Source: Bog-756 sp963753905 (lineage in GTDB: Bacteria > Actinomycetota > Acidimicrobiia > Acidimicrobiales > RAAP-2). Taken from it: a DNA stretch of 64,000 bases. Both the position numbers and the translations under genes were made by a program. Shown here in pieces: positions 1 to 9,380 of this stretch (position 1 is the stretch's first letter; every line of letters starts with the position of its first letter). The stretch covers positions 1,178,001-1,242,000 of the forward strand of contig CAVWDZ010000001.1 of assembly GCA_963753905.1 (NCBI GenBank), read 5' to 3'. Under the pieces are notes generated by a model that had not been told where the DNA came from, ran no database searches, and saw nothing but the letters and a program-made list of their open reading frames with translations.

Positions 1-2
1 AG

Positions 3-494
3 AAACCTGCACCGAAGGCCGCGCCGAAGACGAAGCCGGCGGCACCGGTCAAGAGCGCTGCCGTCGCCAAGAAAGCGGCTCCGCCAGCGCCCCCCCGGCG
101 ACCGACGGTCGGTCCGTACGCCAAGGAACCGAAGTTCCTCGAAGAGCAGCGGAACCTCCTGCTCGAGGAGCGCGGCATCCACTCAGGCCAGGCCACAGAC
201 CTCCGCGCCGAAGCCGACTCCCTCGCGCTCGAGCGCGAACCGGGCGACGTGCAGTTCGACGAGGAGTCCGGGGAGGGCGGCACGGTCACCGTCGACCGCG
301 AGCGGAACCTGGCGCTCTCGGCCCAGGCCGTGTTGGCCGTCGAGGAGATCGACGACGCGCTCAAGAAGATCGATCGGAAGACCTACGGAGGGTGTGAGCG
401 CTGCTACCAGCCGATCCCGAAGGCCCGGCTCCGCGCGCTTCCCTTCGCCCGGCTGTGCGTGGCGTGCAAGAGCGGTGGCCTGTCGCGTCGCTGA
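3..494 (+). CDS. DksA/TraR-family zinc-finger protein (5' end outside window)
   Basis: The frame is open from the first bases, so the true start lies upstream; 163 codons are visible. The visible N-terminal part (about residues 1-40) is a Lys/Ala/Pro-rich tail, followed by a helical, acidic and Arg-rich segment and a C-terminal C4 zinc finger (CERC, then CVAC 17 residues later; visible residues 131, 134, 152, 155). This is the DksA/TraR zinc-finger arrangement; family members bind RNA polymerase through the secondary channel. The basic tail resembles histone-H1-like tails of several actinobacterial proteins and may bind nucleic acid (inference). lspA follows directly. An internal GTG at 249 would give only 81 residues and is not preferred, because the coding pattern continues upstream. 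Confidence 0.8.
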   Translation, partial: KPAPKAAPKTKPAAPVKSAAVAKKAAPPAPPRRPTVGPYAKEPKFLEEQRNLLLEERGIHSGQATDLRAEADSLALEREPGDVQFDEESGEGGTVTVDRERNLALSAQAVLAVEEIDDALKKIDRKTYGGCERCYQPIPKARLRALPFARLCVACKSGGLSRR

Positions 495-511
495 CCGGTG
501 AGCCCGCCACG

Positions 512-1000
512 GTGACCGCTGCGGGCGCGCGCCGGGCGTCGTCCAGCGGTCCGCTCCGCATCGCGATCGCCGTCGTGATCGCGACCGCGGTGGTCCTCGC
601 GGACCAGCTGAGCAAGTGGTGGGCGGTGCGACGGTTGGCCCACGGCCCGGTCCACGTCCTGGGTCGTCTCGATTTCGAGCTCTCCTTCAACACCGGATCG
701 GCGTTCAGCATCTTCCGGGGTCACACCGCGGTCATCGTGGCCCTGGCCCTGGCCCTGGTGGCCGTGCTCCTGGTCATGGTGTGGCGGGCACCCACCGCCG
801 GTCGGGCGGCGGTGCTCGGGCTCATCCTCGGCGGCGCGCTCGGGAACCTGGCCGACCGGTTCTTCCGGTCCGACCACGGCGCCGTGGTCGATTTCATCGC
901 ACTCCACTTCTGGCCCACCTTCAATGTGGCCGACTCGTGCATCGTCGTGGGCTGCATCCTGCTGGTCGTGTCGCTGCTCCGGGGATCGGCCCGGTCGTGA
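512..1000 (+). CDS. lspA: Lipoprotein signal peptidase (signal peptidase II)
   Basis: Membrane aspartic protease that removes signal peptides from prolipoproteins after diacylglyceryl modification. Numbered from the GTG at 512 (162 aa, normal for the family), there are four hydrophobic segments at about 17-32, 74-91, 99-113 and 141-156. The family blocks NTGSAFSIF, GNLADRF and FNVADS are present; the catalytic aspartates should be Asp115 and Asp141. The frame is open further upstream into the preceding gene (ATG 455), but the GTG at 512 gives the usual length and starts after the upstream stop. The stop overlaps the rluD GTG by 4 nt (GTGA), as in many lspA-rluD pairs. Substrates in this window would include the lipoproteins at 25009, 35750 and 36257. 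Confidence 0.92.
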   Translation: MTAAGARRASSSGPLRIAIAVVIATAVVLADQLSKWWAVRRLAHGPVHVLGRLDFELSFNTGSAFSIFRGHTAVIVALALALVAVLLVMVWRAPTAGRAAVLGLILGGALGNLADRFFRSDHGAVVDFIALHFWPTFNVADSCIVVGCILLVVSLLRGSARS

Positions 1001-1941
1001 CGACGCTCTCGGTGGTGGTGCCGGCCTCGCTGGACGGGGTCCGACTGGACCGGGCGGTGGCCCTGCTCGCCGATGTCTCCCGCTCCTCGGTCGACGCGCT
1101 GGTGGCCGCCGGGAGGGTGGCGGTCGACGGCCGGGTGGTGCGGCGCCGGAACACGCTCCTGCGGACCGGGCAGGGGCTGGAGGTGGACCGCCCGGACGAG
1201 GTCGCGCCGCCCGGACCGGAAGGGGACGGCACCGTCGTGGTCCCGGTGGTCCACGTCGACGACGAGGTCATCGTGGTCGACAAGCCCGCCGGCCTCGTGG
1301 TCCATCCGGGAGCGGGGCACCGCTCGGGGACGCTCGTCCACGGGCTCCTGGCCCGGTTCCCCGAGCTCGCCTCCCTCACGGCGGCGGTGGGATCGGCGCC
1401 GGACCGCCCGGGGATCGTCCACCGGCTCGACCGAGGCACCTCGGGCCTGATGGTGGTGGCCAGGACCCCTGGCGCCTACCGGTCGTTGGTGGCCCAGTTG
1501 GCCGGCAGGCAGGTCACCCGCACCTACCGCGCCCTGACGCTCGGTGAGATCGAGGAGGAGCGCGGGGTGGTCGACGCGCCGATCGGGCGGTCGGTCAGCT
1601 CACCGACACGGATGGCCGTCTCGCGCAAGGGGAAGCCGGCCCGGACCCGGTACCGGGTCGAACGGCGGTTTACCGAGCCGGTCCCGACCACGCTGCTGCA
1701 GGCCTCGCTCGAGAGCGGCCGCACCCACCAGATCCGGGTGCACCTCTCGGCCATCGGCCATCCGGTGGTCGGGGACGACACCTACGGCCGCGGACGGGCC
1801 CTGCCGGGTGCCACGGTCACCAGGCCGTTCCTCCATGCCTACGAGCTCGCCTTCGAGCACCCCGGGAGCGGCGAACGGGTCTCCTGGTCCTCGGAGCTGC
1901 CGGACGACCTCACCGGACAGCTCGAGGCGTTGAGCGGCTGA
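997..1941 (+). CDS. rluD: RluA/RluD-family 23S rRNA pseudouridine synthase
   Basis: 314 aa. An N-terminal S4 RNA-binding domain (about 12-75) is followed by the PseudoU_synth_2 catalytic domain with the signature HRLDRGTSG; the catalytic Asp is residue 145. Later blocks (ESGRTHQIRVH, GHPVVGDDTYG) are also typical. It isomerises uridines in rRNA, most likely 23S positions modified by RluD, although RluA/RluC/RluD specificity cannot be settled from sequence alone. GTG start at 997 overlaps the lspA stop by 4 nt, so the two are probably co-translated. Confidence 0.9.
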   Translation: MTTLSVVVPASLDGVRLDRAVALLADVSRSSVDALVAAGRVAVDGRVVRRRNTLLRTGQGLEVDRPDEVAPPGPEGDGTVVVPVVHVDDEVIVVDKPAGLVVHPGAGHRSGTLVHGLLARFPELASLTAAVGSAPDRPGIVHRLDRGTSGLMVVARTPGAYRSLVAQLAGRQVTRTYRALTLGEIEEERGVVDAPIGRSVSSPTRMAVSRKGKPARTRYRVERRFTEPVPTTLLQASLESGRTHQIRVHLSAIGHPVVGDDTYGRGRALPGATVTRPFLHAYELAFEHPGSGERVSWSSELPDDLTGQLEALSG

Positions 1942-1970
1942 CCGGTCGAGGGCGCGTCCGGACCGACGGG

Positions 1971-2927
1971 TCAGGCAGCCTCGTGCGCAGCCTCGAGGAC
2001 ATCGTTGTCCGCCAGCAGCTCGAGGGCCTCGGCCTCGGCCTGGCGCACCTTGCGCACCCCGATACCCAGCCGTTCGGCGGTCGTCTGGAGTGACGCCGGA
2101 TCTGCGCCGTCGAAGCCGAACCGGTGGCGGATGACCTCGCGTTGGAGGTCGGACAACCGGTCGACCGCCTTGCGCACGAGCTCGAGGGTGAGCTCCGAGG
2201 TCACGTCGTCCTCGAAGTCGCTCGGGTCGGTGGACACCAGGTCCCCGAGGGTCGCGGTCGAGTCGGACGTGGCCGGCTGGTCGAGGCTGGCCACCACCCG
2301 GGCGACCTGGCTCAGGTCCGACCGGGTCGCGGCGGAGGTGTTGGTGGCATCGTCGAGCTCGTCGTCCGTCGGCGGGCGCTGGAGCTGGTGGGTGAGCTCC
2401 CACTGGGCGGCATCCACCTGCTGGTTGCGCTCGGCCACCTCCATCGGGAGGCGGATGGTCCGACCGTGCTGCTGTACGGCCCGCTGGAGCGCTTGACGGA
2501 TCCACCAGGTGGCGTAGGTGGAGAAGCGGAAGCCCCGTTCCCAGTCGAACTTGTCGACGGCCCGCATGAGCCCGAACGTCCCCTCCTGGATGAGGTCGGG
2601 GAGGTCGACACCCCGGTCCTGGTACCGGCGCGCCCAATGGACGACGAGCCGGAGGTTCGAAGCCACCATCTCGGCCCGGGCCTCTTCGTCGCCGGTCGCC
2701 ACCCGCTTGGCCAACTCGGTCTGGGCGTCGTGGTCGGGCAGGGGGTGGTGATCGAGGTCGCGTAGGAACAGTCCGAGGCTGTCGGCGTCCGACCCACGGT
2801 TGCGGCCGGCACCGACCGTGGGGGCCGAGCCCTTCCTGGCCGCGGCACGTCCCCTGGGCGTGGGATCTGTTGCTGTGTGTGGACGGTCGGGAACCTGTTT
2901 CTTCATGGTCGCCGTTCGGGTCGTCAT
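1971..2927 (-). CDS. RNA polymerase sigma-70 factor (group 2-like)
   Basis: 318 aa sigma factor. It has region 1.2 (around FLRDLDHHPLP), region 2 with the motifs DLIQEGTFGLMRAVDKFDW and FRFSTYATWWIRQAL (core binding, -10 recognition), region 3 (about 165-235) and region 4 with an HTH near RLGIGVRKVRQAE. No long region 1.1 is seen; the N-terminus is a short basic, probably disordered tail of about 45 residues. Start chosen at 2927 because GAGGAG stands 4 nt upstream; the frame is open further but without a ribosome site. Likely a group 2 (SigA/SigB-like) factor, either a housekeeping paralogue or stress/stationary-phase sigma; the principal rpoD could be elsewhere. Confidence 0.88.
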   Translation of the reverse strand: MTTRTATMKKQVPDRPHTATDPTPRGRAAARKGSAPTVGAGRNRGSDADSLGLFLRDLDHHPLPDHDAQTELAKRVATGDEEARAEMVASNLRLVVHWARRYQDRGVDLPDLIQEGTFGLMRAVDKFDWERGFRFSTYATWWIRQALQRAVQQHGRTIRLPMEVAERNQQVDAAQWELTHQLQRPPTDDELDDATNTSAATRSDLSQVARVVASLDQPATSDSTATLGDLVSTDPSDFEDDVTSELTLELVRKAVDRLSDLQREVIRHRFGFDGADPASLQTTAERLGIGVRKVRQAEAEALELLADNDVLEAAHEAA

Positions 2928-3060
2928 CCGTCTCCTCGTCCTGGATGTGAGAGTTGCCTCCCTTCCAACGCCCCGTCGGCCCGGGACATTCCTGCGCCGA
3001 CGGTCCGAATCGGAGGGGTCGAAGTCCCTGTTCATCGCCCGGGCGGGCTTGCACTCGGTG

Positions 3061-3654
3061 ATGGCGGGATGCTCGGCTGCAGGAATGACACCACCGCGTC
3101 ACCGATGCGTCCTCATCCGCCACGGCGAGACCCTCTGGAGCCGCGAGGGGCGACATACCGGTCGGACCGACCTTCCGCTGCTGCCCGAGGGCGAGGTGGA
3201 GGCGGAAGGGCTCGCCTCCCGGTTGCGTGGCTGGGAGTTCTCGCTGATCCTCTGCAGCCCGATGGTCCGGGCCCGGCGGACCGCCGAGCTGGCCGCCCTG
3301 ACCGGGGCAGAGGTCGATCCCGATCTCCTCGAGTGGGACTACGGAGCCTACGAGGGCCGCACCACCGCCGACATCCGCGCCGGTCGACCCGGGTGGAACC
3401 TCTTCGACGACGGTGTCCCCGGAGGGGAGACGATCGAGCAGGTGACCGAGCGCGTGGACCGGGTCATCGAGCGGGTGCTGGCCGAGCCGGGTGACGTGGC
3501 CTGTGTCGCCCACGCCCACCTGCTCCGTGTGATGGCGGTCCGCTGGCTCGGTCTGGGTCCGGGAGCTGCCCGGTACTTCAGGCTCGGCCCCGTCTCGGTG
3601 AGCATCCTCGGCTGGGAGCGCGAGCAGCCGGTGGTCGAGCGATGGAACGGCTGA
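3061..3654 (+). CDS. Histidine phosphatase superfamily protein (phosphoglycerate-mutase-like)
   Basis: 197 aa. The phospho-acceptor motif LIRHGETLWS is at residues 18-27 (His21), with the partner block LCSPMVRARRTAEL and the distal catalytic His in VAHAHLLRVM. The insert EWDYGAYEGRTT is typical of small phosphatases of the CobC/GpmB branch. Substrate unknown. The start is uncertain: ATG 3061 or ATG 3085, neither with a convincing ribosome site; the frame is open further 5'. It converges on the Rrf2 gene and is transcribed divergently from the sigma factor. Confidence 0.82.
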   Translation: MAGCSAAGMTPPRHRCVLIRHGETLWSREGRHTGRTDLPLLPEGEVEAEGLASRLRGWEFSLILCSPMVRARRTAELAALTGAEVDPDLLEWDYGAYEGRTTADIRAGRPGWNLFDDGVPGGETIEQVTERVDRVIERVLAEPGDVACVAHAHLLRVMAVRWLGLGPGAARYFRLGPVSVSILGWEREQPVVERWNG

Positions 3655-3675
3655 GGCACCCGGCCCGCCGGGTGG

Positions 3676-4134
3676 TCAGCCGGGCCGGGCGGCCCCCTGA
3701 CCGAGGACGGCCACCTTGCCCTGGGCCCGTGCGACCATGTCGGCGAGGTTGAAGGAGTCGAGGTGGGTGCGCATGTGCTCACCCACGTCGGCCCAGACGG
3801 TCAACAGGACGCACTGGCCCTCGTGGTCACAGGCGCCGTTCTCGTGTGGGAGGCCGAAGTCACCGGCGACGATCGGCCCGTCGACCGCCGACACGATCTG
3901 GGACAGCGTGATCTCCCCGGGTGGCCGGGCCAGCACGTACCCGCCGCCCACACCCCGCTTCGAGCGCACCAGGCCTGCTCCCTTGAGGGCCAGGAGGATC
4001 TGCTCGAGATAGGGCTGGGGAAGCCCGGTCCGCTCGGCGATGTCCCTGACCGCGGTGGGCCCGTCCCCGTCCGCGTGGAGCGCGAGCGAGAGGAGCGCAC
4101 GGCTCGCATAGTCCCCCCGGGTGGATACCTTCAC
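3676..4134 (-). CDS. Rrf2-family transcriptional regulator
   Basis: 152 aa winged-helix regulator beginning MKVSTRGDYASRALLSLA, the standard Rrf2 N-terminus, with DNA-contacting segment around LPQPYLEQILLALKGAGLV and the GVGGGYVLARPP wing. Cys102 and Cys108 lie in the usual Fe-S loop (CDHEGQC), but the third cysteine of IscR/NsrR (expected near 114) is replaced, so cluster binding would need another ligand. Start GTG 4134 stands 6 nt behind a TAGCAT -10 box (4146-4141), suggesting a leaderless mRNA. Target genes are not evident. Confidence 0.88.
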   Translation of the reverse strand: MKVSTRGDYASRALLSLALHADGDGPTAVRDIAERTGLPQPYLEQILLALKGAGLVRSKRGVGGGYVLARPPGEITLSQIVSAVDGPIVAGDFGLPHENGACDHEGQCVLLTVWADVGEHMRTHLDSFNLADMVARAQGKVAVLGQGAARPG

Positions 4135-4183
4135 GTACCCATGCTATTGCCTGCGCCCCCCTCGGGGGTGTCCGACCGGTGGG

Positions 4184-4858
4184 TCAGCGGCCCCCGAGCT
4201 TGCCGCCGGCCAGGTCTTCCGCCATGGCCCACCCGAAGGTCACCAGGCGACCGCCGCCGGCGGTGTCCACCTGCTCGAAGAAGGCGACGAGCTCGGGCGG
4301 CGGGTCACCCTTCGGGCTGGTGAAGTCGAATCCACCCGACTCGCATCCGTCTCCCGAGACGACGAAGGTGCGATCGTCGATCCGCCCGTCTGCGCCGAAC
4401 CGTTTGGCCAGCCGGCGGCCCCAGGCCCGCTCCTCCCCGGTGGCCTTCTGGTCCGGGGCGGGCACCACGTCGGTGAGCCCCGAGAACGCCCGGAAGCCGT
4501 CAGGGCTGATCAGCCTGGTTCCGACGAGGACGTCCTCGTCGGGAAAGGCCAGCAGGGCCCGCCGGTACTTGTCTCCCATCATGGCCCGGAGCACGGTGTC
4601 GGCCCGGGAGGTGCGGTCGACCGCGGCCAGACCGATCAGCAGCGAGGGCGTCCCCCCGATGCGCTCGAGGGTGGAGAAGGAGTATCCACGGAGCTTCGTC
4701 CCCTCACGGGCCCGGGTGACCAGCACCCACTCCTCCTGCTGTTTCGAGAGGAAGCCGATGTCGAAGCGGGGCTCCCGTTCGGCGCAGAGGTCGGCCATCT
4801 CGGCCAGCTCGGCGTCACTGATCGACGTGCAATCCTTGGTCTCCACCTGGATGGACAT
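4184..4858 (-). CDS. Hypothetical protein, 224 aa
   Basis: Not recognised. Soluble, mixed alpha/beta composition, no signal peptide or membrane segment. It begins MSIQVETKDC and contains the block LLIGLAAVDRTSRADTVLRA in its first half, vaguely like a GNAT-type or PIN-like alpha/beta core, but no diagnostic motif can be named. Codon use and GC match the neighbours. It lies alone between the Rrf2 gene and dnaE on the same strand. The 216 bases between its start (4858) and dnaE (5075) show nothing recognisable. Confidence 0.7.
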   Translation of the reverse strand: MSIQVETKDCTSISDAELAEMADLCAEREPRFDIGFLSKQQEEWVLVTRAREGTKLRGYSFSTLERIGGTPSLLIGLAAVDRTSRADTVLRAMMGDKYRRALLAFPDEDVLVGTRLISPDGFRAFSGLTDVVPAPDQKATGEERAWGRRLAKRFGADGRIDDRTFVVSGDGCESGGFDFTSPKGDPPPELVAFFEQVDTAGGGRLVTFGWAMAEDLAGGKLGGR

Positions 4859-5074
4859 ATGCCGTTCCGTACTCCTCGATCACCCGACGGCACCAGCCGC
4901 CGGCCCCGGTCTGGAGCGCACCCCCCGGAGCGCCCGGTCACAGGGACGGGACGGTTCGACGGGGATCCGCGTCAGGGGCCGTCCGACGATTTTACGGGAT
5001 TTGCGGGCGCCTGTCGTATCCGACCTCTCCGGGGCCCTGCGGCGGCACCCCCGTGAGGCCCGCGGAGTGGGACT

Positions 5075-8000
5075 TCAGGCCTGGATGGCCTTGGGGCCGA
5101 GCAGGACCCGGAGCTCTCCGACCAGGCCCCGGCTGCTGTCCGCGTTGAACTCGGAGGGGAGCCGGAGGATCTTGGCCCCGACGTGGAGGAAGACGGGGGA
5201 GTCGCCCGGATGCTCGGTGAGCAGGCGCTTGAGGTCGGCGACCGTCCGGTCGCTGAGCGCGTGCAGCGGGAGGGAGATCCGGAGGTCGCGGGGACCGTCG
5301 ACGGCGAGATCGGGCCGCTGGATCTCCATGCAGACGAGCTTGAGGCGGTCGTCGCGAAGGTCCATCCGGGCCCTGACCACCACGATCGCGTCGTCGTCGA
5401 GCAGGGCCCCGTAGTCGGCCATGGTCTTCGGGAACACGAACGCCTCGATGGAGGCGTTGAGGTCCTCGAGCACGAAGGTCGCCATGAGGTCGCCCTTCTT
5501 GGTGTAGCGGCGGGTGAGCTCGGTGACCACGCCTCCGACCACCCGGAGCTGGCCGTCGTTGCCGAATGCCCCGGCGGCCAGGACGTCCGGGTCCACGTCC
5601 CGCAGCTCGGCCAGGGTGCAGTCGGTCAGACGCGAGAGCGAGCCCTCGACGCCCATGAGCGGGTGATCGCTGATGTAGAGGCCGAGCATCTCCTTCTCGA
5701 AGGCCAGCCGGACGGTCTTGTCGAACTCGGCCTCGGCGATGGGCAGCCGGGTGTCGGCGAATCCGGTCGTCCGGCCGTCGGTCTCCTCCTCCAGGGTGGC
5801 GAACAGGGAGACCACCCCCGCGTCGTGTTCACGACGGCGCTCCAAGGTGCGGTCGACGATCTCCTCGAATGCCAGGACGAGCCCCTGGCGGCTGTGACCG
5901 AGTGCGTCGAAGCCGCCGGCCTTGATGAGCGACTCGATGGTCCGCTTGTTGAGGACCTGCGGGTCGACGCGCTGGCAGAAGTCGTAGAAGTCGGTGAACG
6001 GGCCGTTGGCCTCCCGCTCGGCCACGATGAGGGCGACCAGGCCCTCTCCGACGTTGCGCACCGCCGCGAGCCCGAAGGTGATCGCGGTCGCACCGTCTCC
6101 ACCCCCGGTCGCGGTCAGATCCGGGGCGAACTCGGCCAGTGACCGGTTCACGTCCGGGACGAGCACCTCGATCCCGAGGGAACGGCACTCGCCGAGGTAG
6201 ACGGCGGTCTTGTCCTTGTTGTCCTTGACAGAGGTGAGCAAACTGGCCAGGTACTCGACCGGGTAGTGGGCCTTGAGCCACGCGGTCTGGTAGGCGATGA
6301 ACCCGTACCCGTAGGCATGGGACTTGTTGAAGGCGTAGTCGGCGAAGGGCTCGATGATGTCGAACAGCGCGATCCCGAGGGACTCGCCGTACCCCTGTTC
6401 GACGCAGCCGGCCACGAACTTCTCGCGCTCGGCCTGGATGAGCGCCCGGTTCTTCTTCCCGCAGGCCTTGCGCAGGTTGTCGGCCTCGGCCAGGTCGTAC
6501 CCGGCGATCTTCTGGGCGACCCGCATGACCGACTCCTGGTAGATCATCAGGCCGTAGGTGTCCCCGAGGACCTCCTCCAAGTCCGCGTGCAGGTAGCTGA
6601 CCGGTTGGCGTCCGTTCTTGCGGTCGGCGTAGTCGCGGTGCATGTTGGCAGCCATGGGTCCGGGCCGGTAGAGGGCGACCAGCGCGGCCACGTCGTCGAA
6701 GGAGGTCGGCGCCAGCGACCGCATGAGCGAGCGCATCGGTCCCCCCTCCAGCTGGAACACGCCCATCGACTCGCCCTTGCGCAGCATCACGAAGGTCTGC
6801 TCGTCGTCGAGCGGGATCGCGTCGATGTCGGGTCGGAGACCGCTGGAGATCTGGATCAGGTCGAGGGTGCGTTCGATCACCGAGAGGTTCCGGAGCCCGA
6901 GGAAGTCCATCTTGAGGAGCCCGAGGTCCTCGACGCCGTGCATCTCGTACTGGGTGACCACCGGGGAGTCGTCGGGGTTGTTGCCGTCGGGCTTTCGCTG
7001 GACCGGGACGTACTCGGTCAGGGGCGCGTCGGTGATGACCACCGCGGCGGCGTGGATCCCGTCCTGGCGCCGGAGGCCCTCGAGGCCCTTGGCCACGTCG
7101 ATCACCCGCTTGGCGTCACCGTCGGATTCGTACATGGTGCGGAGCTCGCCTGCCGCTGTGTAGCCGTCCTCGAACCCCTCGGTCTTCTCGAGGCACGCGG
7201 CCAGGGGGGTGTCGCGGCCCATCAACAGTGGCGGCATCGCCTTGGCGATCTTGTCGCCGACCACGTACGGGAAGCCGAGGACGCGGGCCGCGTCGCGCAC
7301 GGCTGCCCGGGCTTTGATGGTCGAGAAGGTCACGATCTGGGCTACGTGGTCGGAGCCGTAGCGGTCTGCCGCGTACCTGATCATGTCCCCGCGGTAGCGC
7401 TCGTCGAAGTCCATGTCGATGTCGGGCATCTGGACGCGTCCGGGGTTGAGGAACCGCTCGAAGAGGAGGTCGTACCGGATGGGATCGAGGTCCACGATGC
7501 GGAGGCAGTAGGCCACGCAGCACCCGGCGGCCGATCCCCGACCCGGGCCGACCCGGATCTGCTTCGACCGGGCGAACCGGATGAGGTCCCAGACCACGAG
7601 GAAGTACGCCGAGAAGCCCATGTCGGCGATGACGCCGAGCTCGTAGTCGAGCCGGCCCATCACCTCGGCCGGGACCGGCGCGCCGTAGCGCTCGGTTGCC
7701 CCCTCGAGGCTCAGATGGCGGAGGAATGCCGCCGCCCGTTCCTCGTAGGTGTCACCCGGGAACCCGTCGGGCACCGGGAAGCGGGGGAGGCTGGGGCGGC
7801 CGAAGTCGATCTCCACCGAAGCCCGCTCGGCGATGAGCAGGGTGTTGTCGCACGCCTCGGGCAGCTCGGCGAAGAGGTGGCGCATTTCCGCCGCCGTCTT
7901 GAGGTAGTGCTCCTGCCCCTCGAACTTGAAGCGGTTGGGATCGTCGATGAGTGCGCCGGTCTGCACGCACAGGAGCGCGTCGTGGGCGACGTGGTCCTCG

Positions 8001-8680
8001 CGATGGGTGTAGTGGCTGTCGTTGGTGGCGAGGAGCGGTGCCCCGATGCGGCGGGCGATCTCGACCAGCGCGGGGTTGGTCTTGTGCTGTTCGGGAAGGC
8101 CGTGGTCCTGTAGTTCGACGAAGAGGTTGTCCCTGCCGAAGATGTCCTGGAGCCGCCCGGCCAACGCCTCTGCCTTGACCTGGTCGTCGGCGAGGAGGGC
8201 CTGGAGGACCACGCCTCCGAGGCACCCGGTGGTGGCGATGAGACCGCCGGCGTGGCGCGAGAGCAGTTCCCAGTCGAGGCGGGGCTTGTAGTAGTAGCCC
8301 TCGAGGTAGGCGGCCGAGGAGAGCTTGAGCAGATTGCGGTAGCCGTCGTCGGACTCGGCCAGCAGCGTGAGGTGGTAGTAGAGCTTCTCTCCGCCTGCCA
8401 CATCGCCACCGGTGTCGTCGACCTTGCCCCGGCGCACCGGACGCTCGTGGCGCGACTCTGCCGCCATGTAGGCCTCAGTCCCGATGATCGGGTTGATGCC
8501 CGCCGCGCGGCACGCGGCGTAGAAGTCGAGTACCCCGTACATGTTGCCGTGGTCGGTGATGCCAAGGGCGGGTTGGCCGTCGGTGACCGCGGCCGCCACC
8601 AGGTCCTTCACCCGCGCTGCGCCATCCAGCATCGAGAATTCGGTGTGGGTGTGCAGGTGGGTGAACGATCGTGGTGCCAC
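5075..8680 (-). CDS. dnaE: DNA polymerase III alpha subunit
   Basis: 1201 aa replicative DNA polymerase of the DnaE type. The PHP domain opens with FTHLHTHTEFSML (His8, His10, His12), so the metal-binding residues of the actinobacterial proofreading-type PHP appear intact. The polymerase palm carries PDIDMDFD at about residues 415-421 (catalytic aspartates) after GPGRGSAAGC. Helix-hairpin-helix, OB-fold (near VVGGVVTELTRR) and the C-terminal tau-binding part follow. Length agrees with DnaE1. GTG start at 8680. The minus-strand neighbours do not form an evident operon with it. Confidence 0.97.
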   Translation of the reverse strand: MAPRSFTHLHTHTEFSMLDGAARVKDLVAAAVTDGQPALGITDHGNMYGVLDFYAACRAAGINPIIGTEAYMAAESRHERPVRRGKVDDTGGDVAGGEKLYYHLTLLAESDDGYRNLLKLSSAAYLEGYYYKPRLDWELLSRHAGGLIATTGCLGGVVLQALLADDQVKAEALAGRLQDIFGRDNLFVELQDHGLPEQHKTNPALVEIARRIGAPLLATNDSHYTHREDHVAHDALLCVQTGALIDDPNRFKFEGQEHYLKTAAEMRHLFAELPEACDNTLLIAERASVEIDFGRPSLPRFPVPDGFPGDTYEERAAAFLRHLSLEGATERYGAPVPAEVMGRLDYELGVIADMGFSAYFLVVWDLIRFARSKQIRVGPGRGSAAGCCVAYCLRIVDLDPIRYDLLFERFLNPGRVQMPDIDMDFDERYRGDMIRYAADRYGSDHVAQIVTFSTIKARAAVRDAARVLGFPYVVGDKIAKAMPPLLMGRDTPLAACLEKTEGFEDGYTAAGELRTMYESDGDAKRVIDVAKGLEGLRRQDGIHAAAVVITDAPLTEYVPVQRKPDGNNPDDSPVVTQYEMHGVEDLGLLKMDFLGLRNLSVIERTLDLIQISSGLRPDIDAIPLDDEQTFVMLRKGESMGVFQLEGGPMRSLMRSLAPTSFDDVAALVALYRPGPMAANMHRDYADRKNGRQPVSYLHADLEEVLGDTYGLMIYQESVMRVAQKIAGYDLAEADNLRKACGKKNRALIQAEREKFVAGCVEQGYGESLGIALFDIIEPFADYAFNKSHAYGYGFIAYQTAWLKAHYPVEYLASLLTSVKDNKDKTAVYLGECRSLGIEVLVPDVNRSLAEFAPDLTATGGGDGATAITFGLAAVRNVGEGLVALIVAEREANGPFTDFYDFCQRVDPQVLNKRTIESLIKAGGFDALGHSRQGLVLAFEEIVDRTLERRREHDAGVVSLFATLEEETDGRTTGFADTRLPIAEAEFDKTVRLAFEKEMLGLYISDHPLMGVEGSLSRLTDCTLAELRDVDPDVLAAGAFGNDGQLRVVGGVVTELTRRYTKKGDLMATFVLEDLNASIEAFVFPKTMADYGALLDDDAIVVVRARMDLRDDRLKLVCMEIQRPDLAVDGPRDLRISLPLHALSDRTVADLKRLLTEHPGDSPVFLHVGAKILRLPSEFNADSSRGLVGELRVLLGPKAIQA

Positions 8681-8840
8681 GCTCTCCGGTACCCTCCTCG
8701 GTCCGCCGTGCCGCTCCGCGGACTGCTCCGCGAGACGGGCGAGTTACAACGCTGTCATTCCGACGATAGCGCGGGCGGACCCGGTGCGCGGTGGTGCCGG
8801 CGGCCCGGAGCCGGCCACCCGGGCGTGGCCGCCCGGCGGC

Positions 8841-9380
8841 TCAGAGGTAGGTGCCGGGACGACCGCCCGTGGGGTCCCCACCGGGCAGCGAGCGCTGGCG
8901 CATCTCGTCGAGCTGGGCCCGCGCCGCCACCTGCTGGGCGACCAGCGTGGCCTGGATGCCGTGGAACAGGCCCTCGAGCCAGCCCACCAGCTGTGCGTGG
9001 GCGACCCGCAGCTCGGCTTCCGACGGGGTCGGCGAGTCGAACGGGATCGAGACCCGGTCGAGCTCGGCCACCAGGTCGGGGGAGAGCCCGTCGGCCAGCT
9101 CCCGGACCGACTGCTCGTAGATCTCGCGGAGCCGGCCCCGGCTGGCCTCGTCGAGCGGCGCCGATCGGACCTCCTCGAGCAGTTGTTTGACCATCGAACC
9201 GATCCGCAGCAGCTTGGCGGGCTGTTCGATCGACTCGCCCGACCCCGCTTCGCCCCCCGCCTCCTCGGGTTCGCGGGGGGCGACGGCCGACCCCGGGGGT
9301 CGGTCCACGACTTCGGGACGGAGCGCCGCGCTGTCGCCCTCGGAGGTCGGGGTCGTGTCCGGTGCCGGGTTGTCGCTCAC
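8841..9380 (-). CDS. bpa: Bacterial proteasome activator Bpa/PafE
   Basis: 179 aa. An acidic disordered N-terminus (1-60) precedes the four-helix core starting AKLLRIGSMVKQLLEEV and including LREIYEQSVRELADGL and AHAQLVGWLEGLFHGIQA, characteristic of the ATP-independent dodecameric ring that opens the 20S proteasome (former DUF2587). The protein ends in GTYL; Mycobacterium tuberculosis PafE ends in GQYL, the HbYX-like tail that docks in the alpha-ring pocket. This implies a 20S proteasome elsewhere in the genome. GTG start at 9380 overlaps the stop of the upstream phosphodiesterase gene (GTGA). Confidence 0.93.
   Translation of the reverse strand: MSDNPAPDTTPTSEGDSAALRPEVVDRPPGSAVAPREPEEAGGEAGSGESIEQPAKLLRIGSMVKQLLEEVRSAPLDEASRGRLREIYEQSVRELADGLSPDLVAELDRVSIPFDSPTPSEAELRVAHAQLVGWLEGLFHGIQATLVAQQVAARAQLDEMRQRSLPGGDPTGGRPGTYL

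Noticed and set aside
4860..5074. Small genes or RNA between the 224-aa protein and dnaE
   Set aside because: GC-rich with no start/ribosome site pair, no stable isolated hairpin with T tract.
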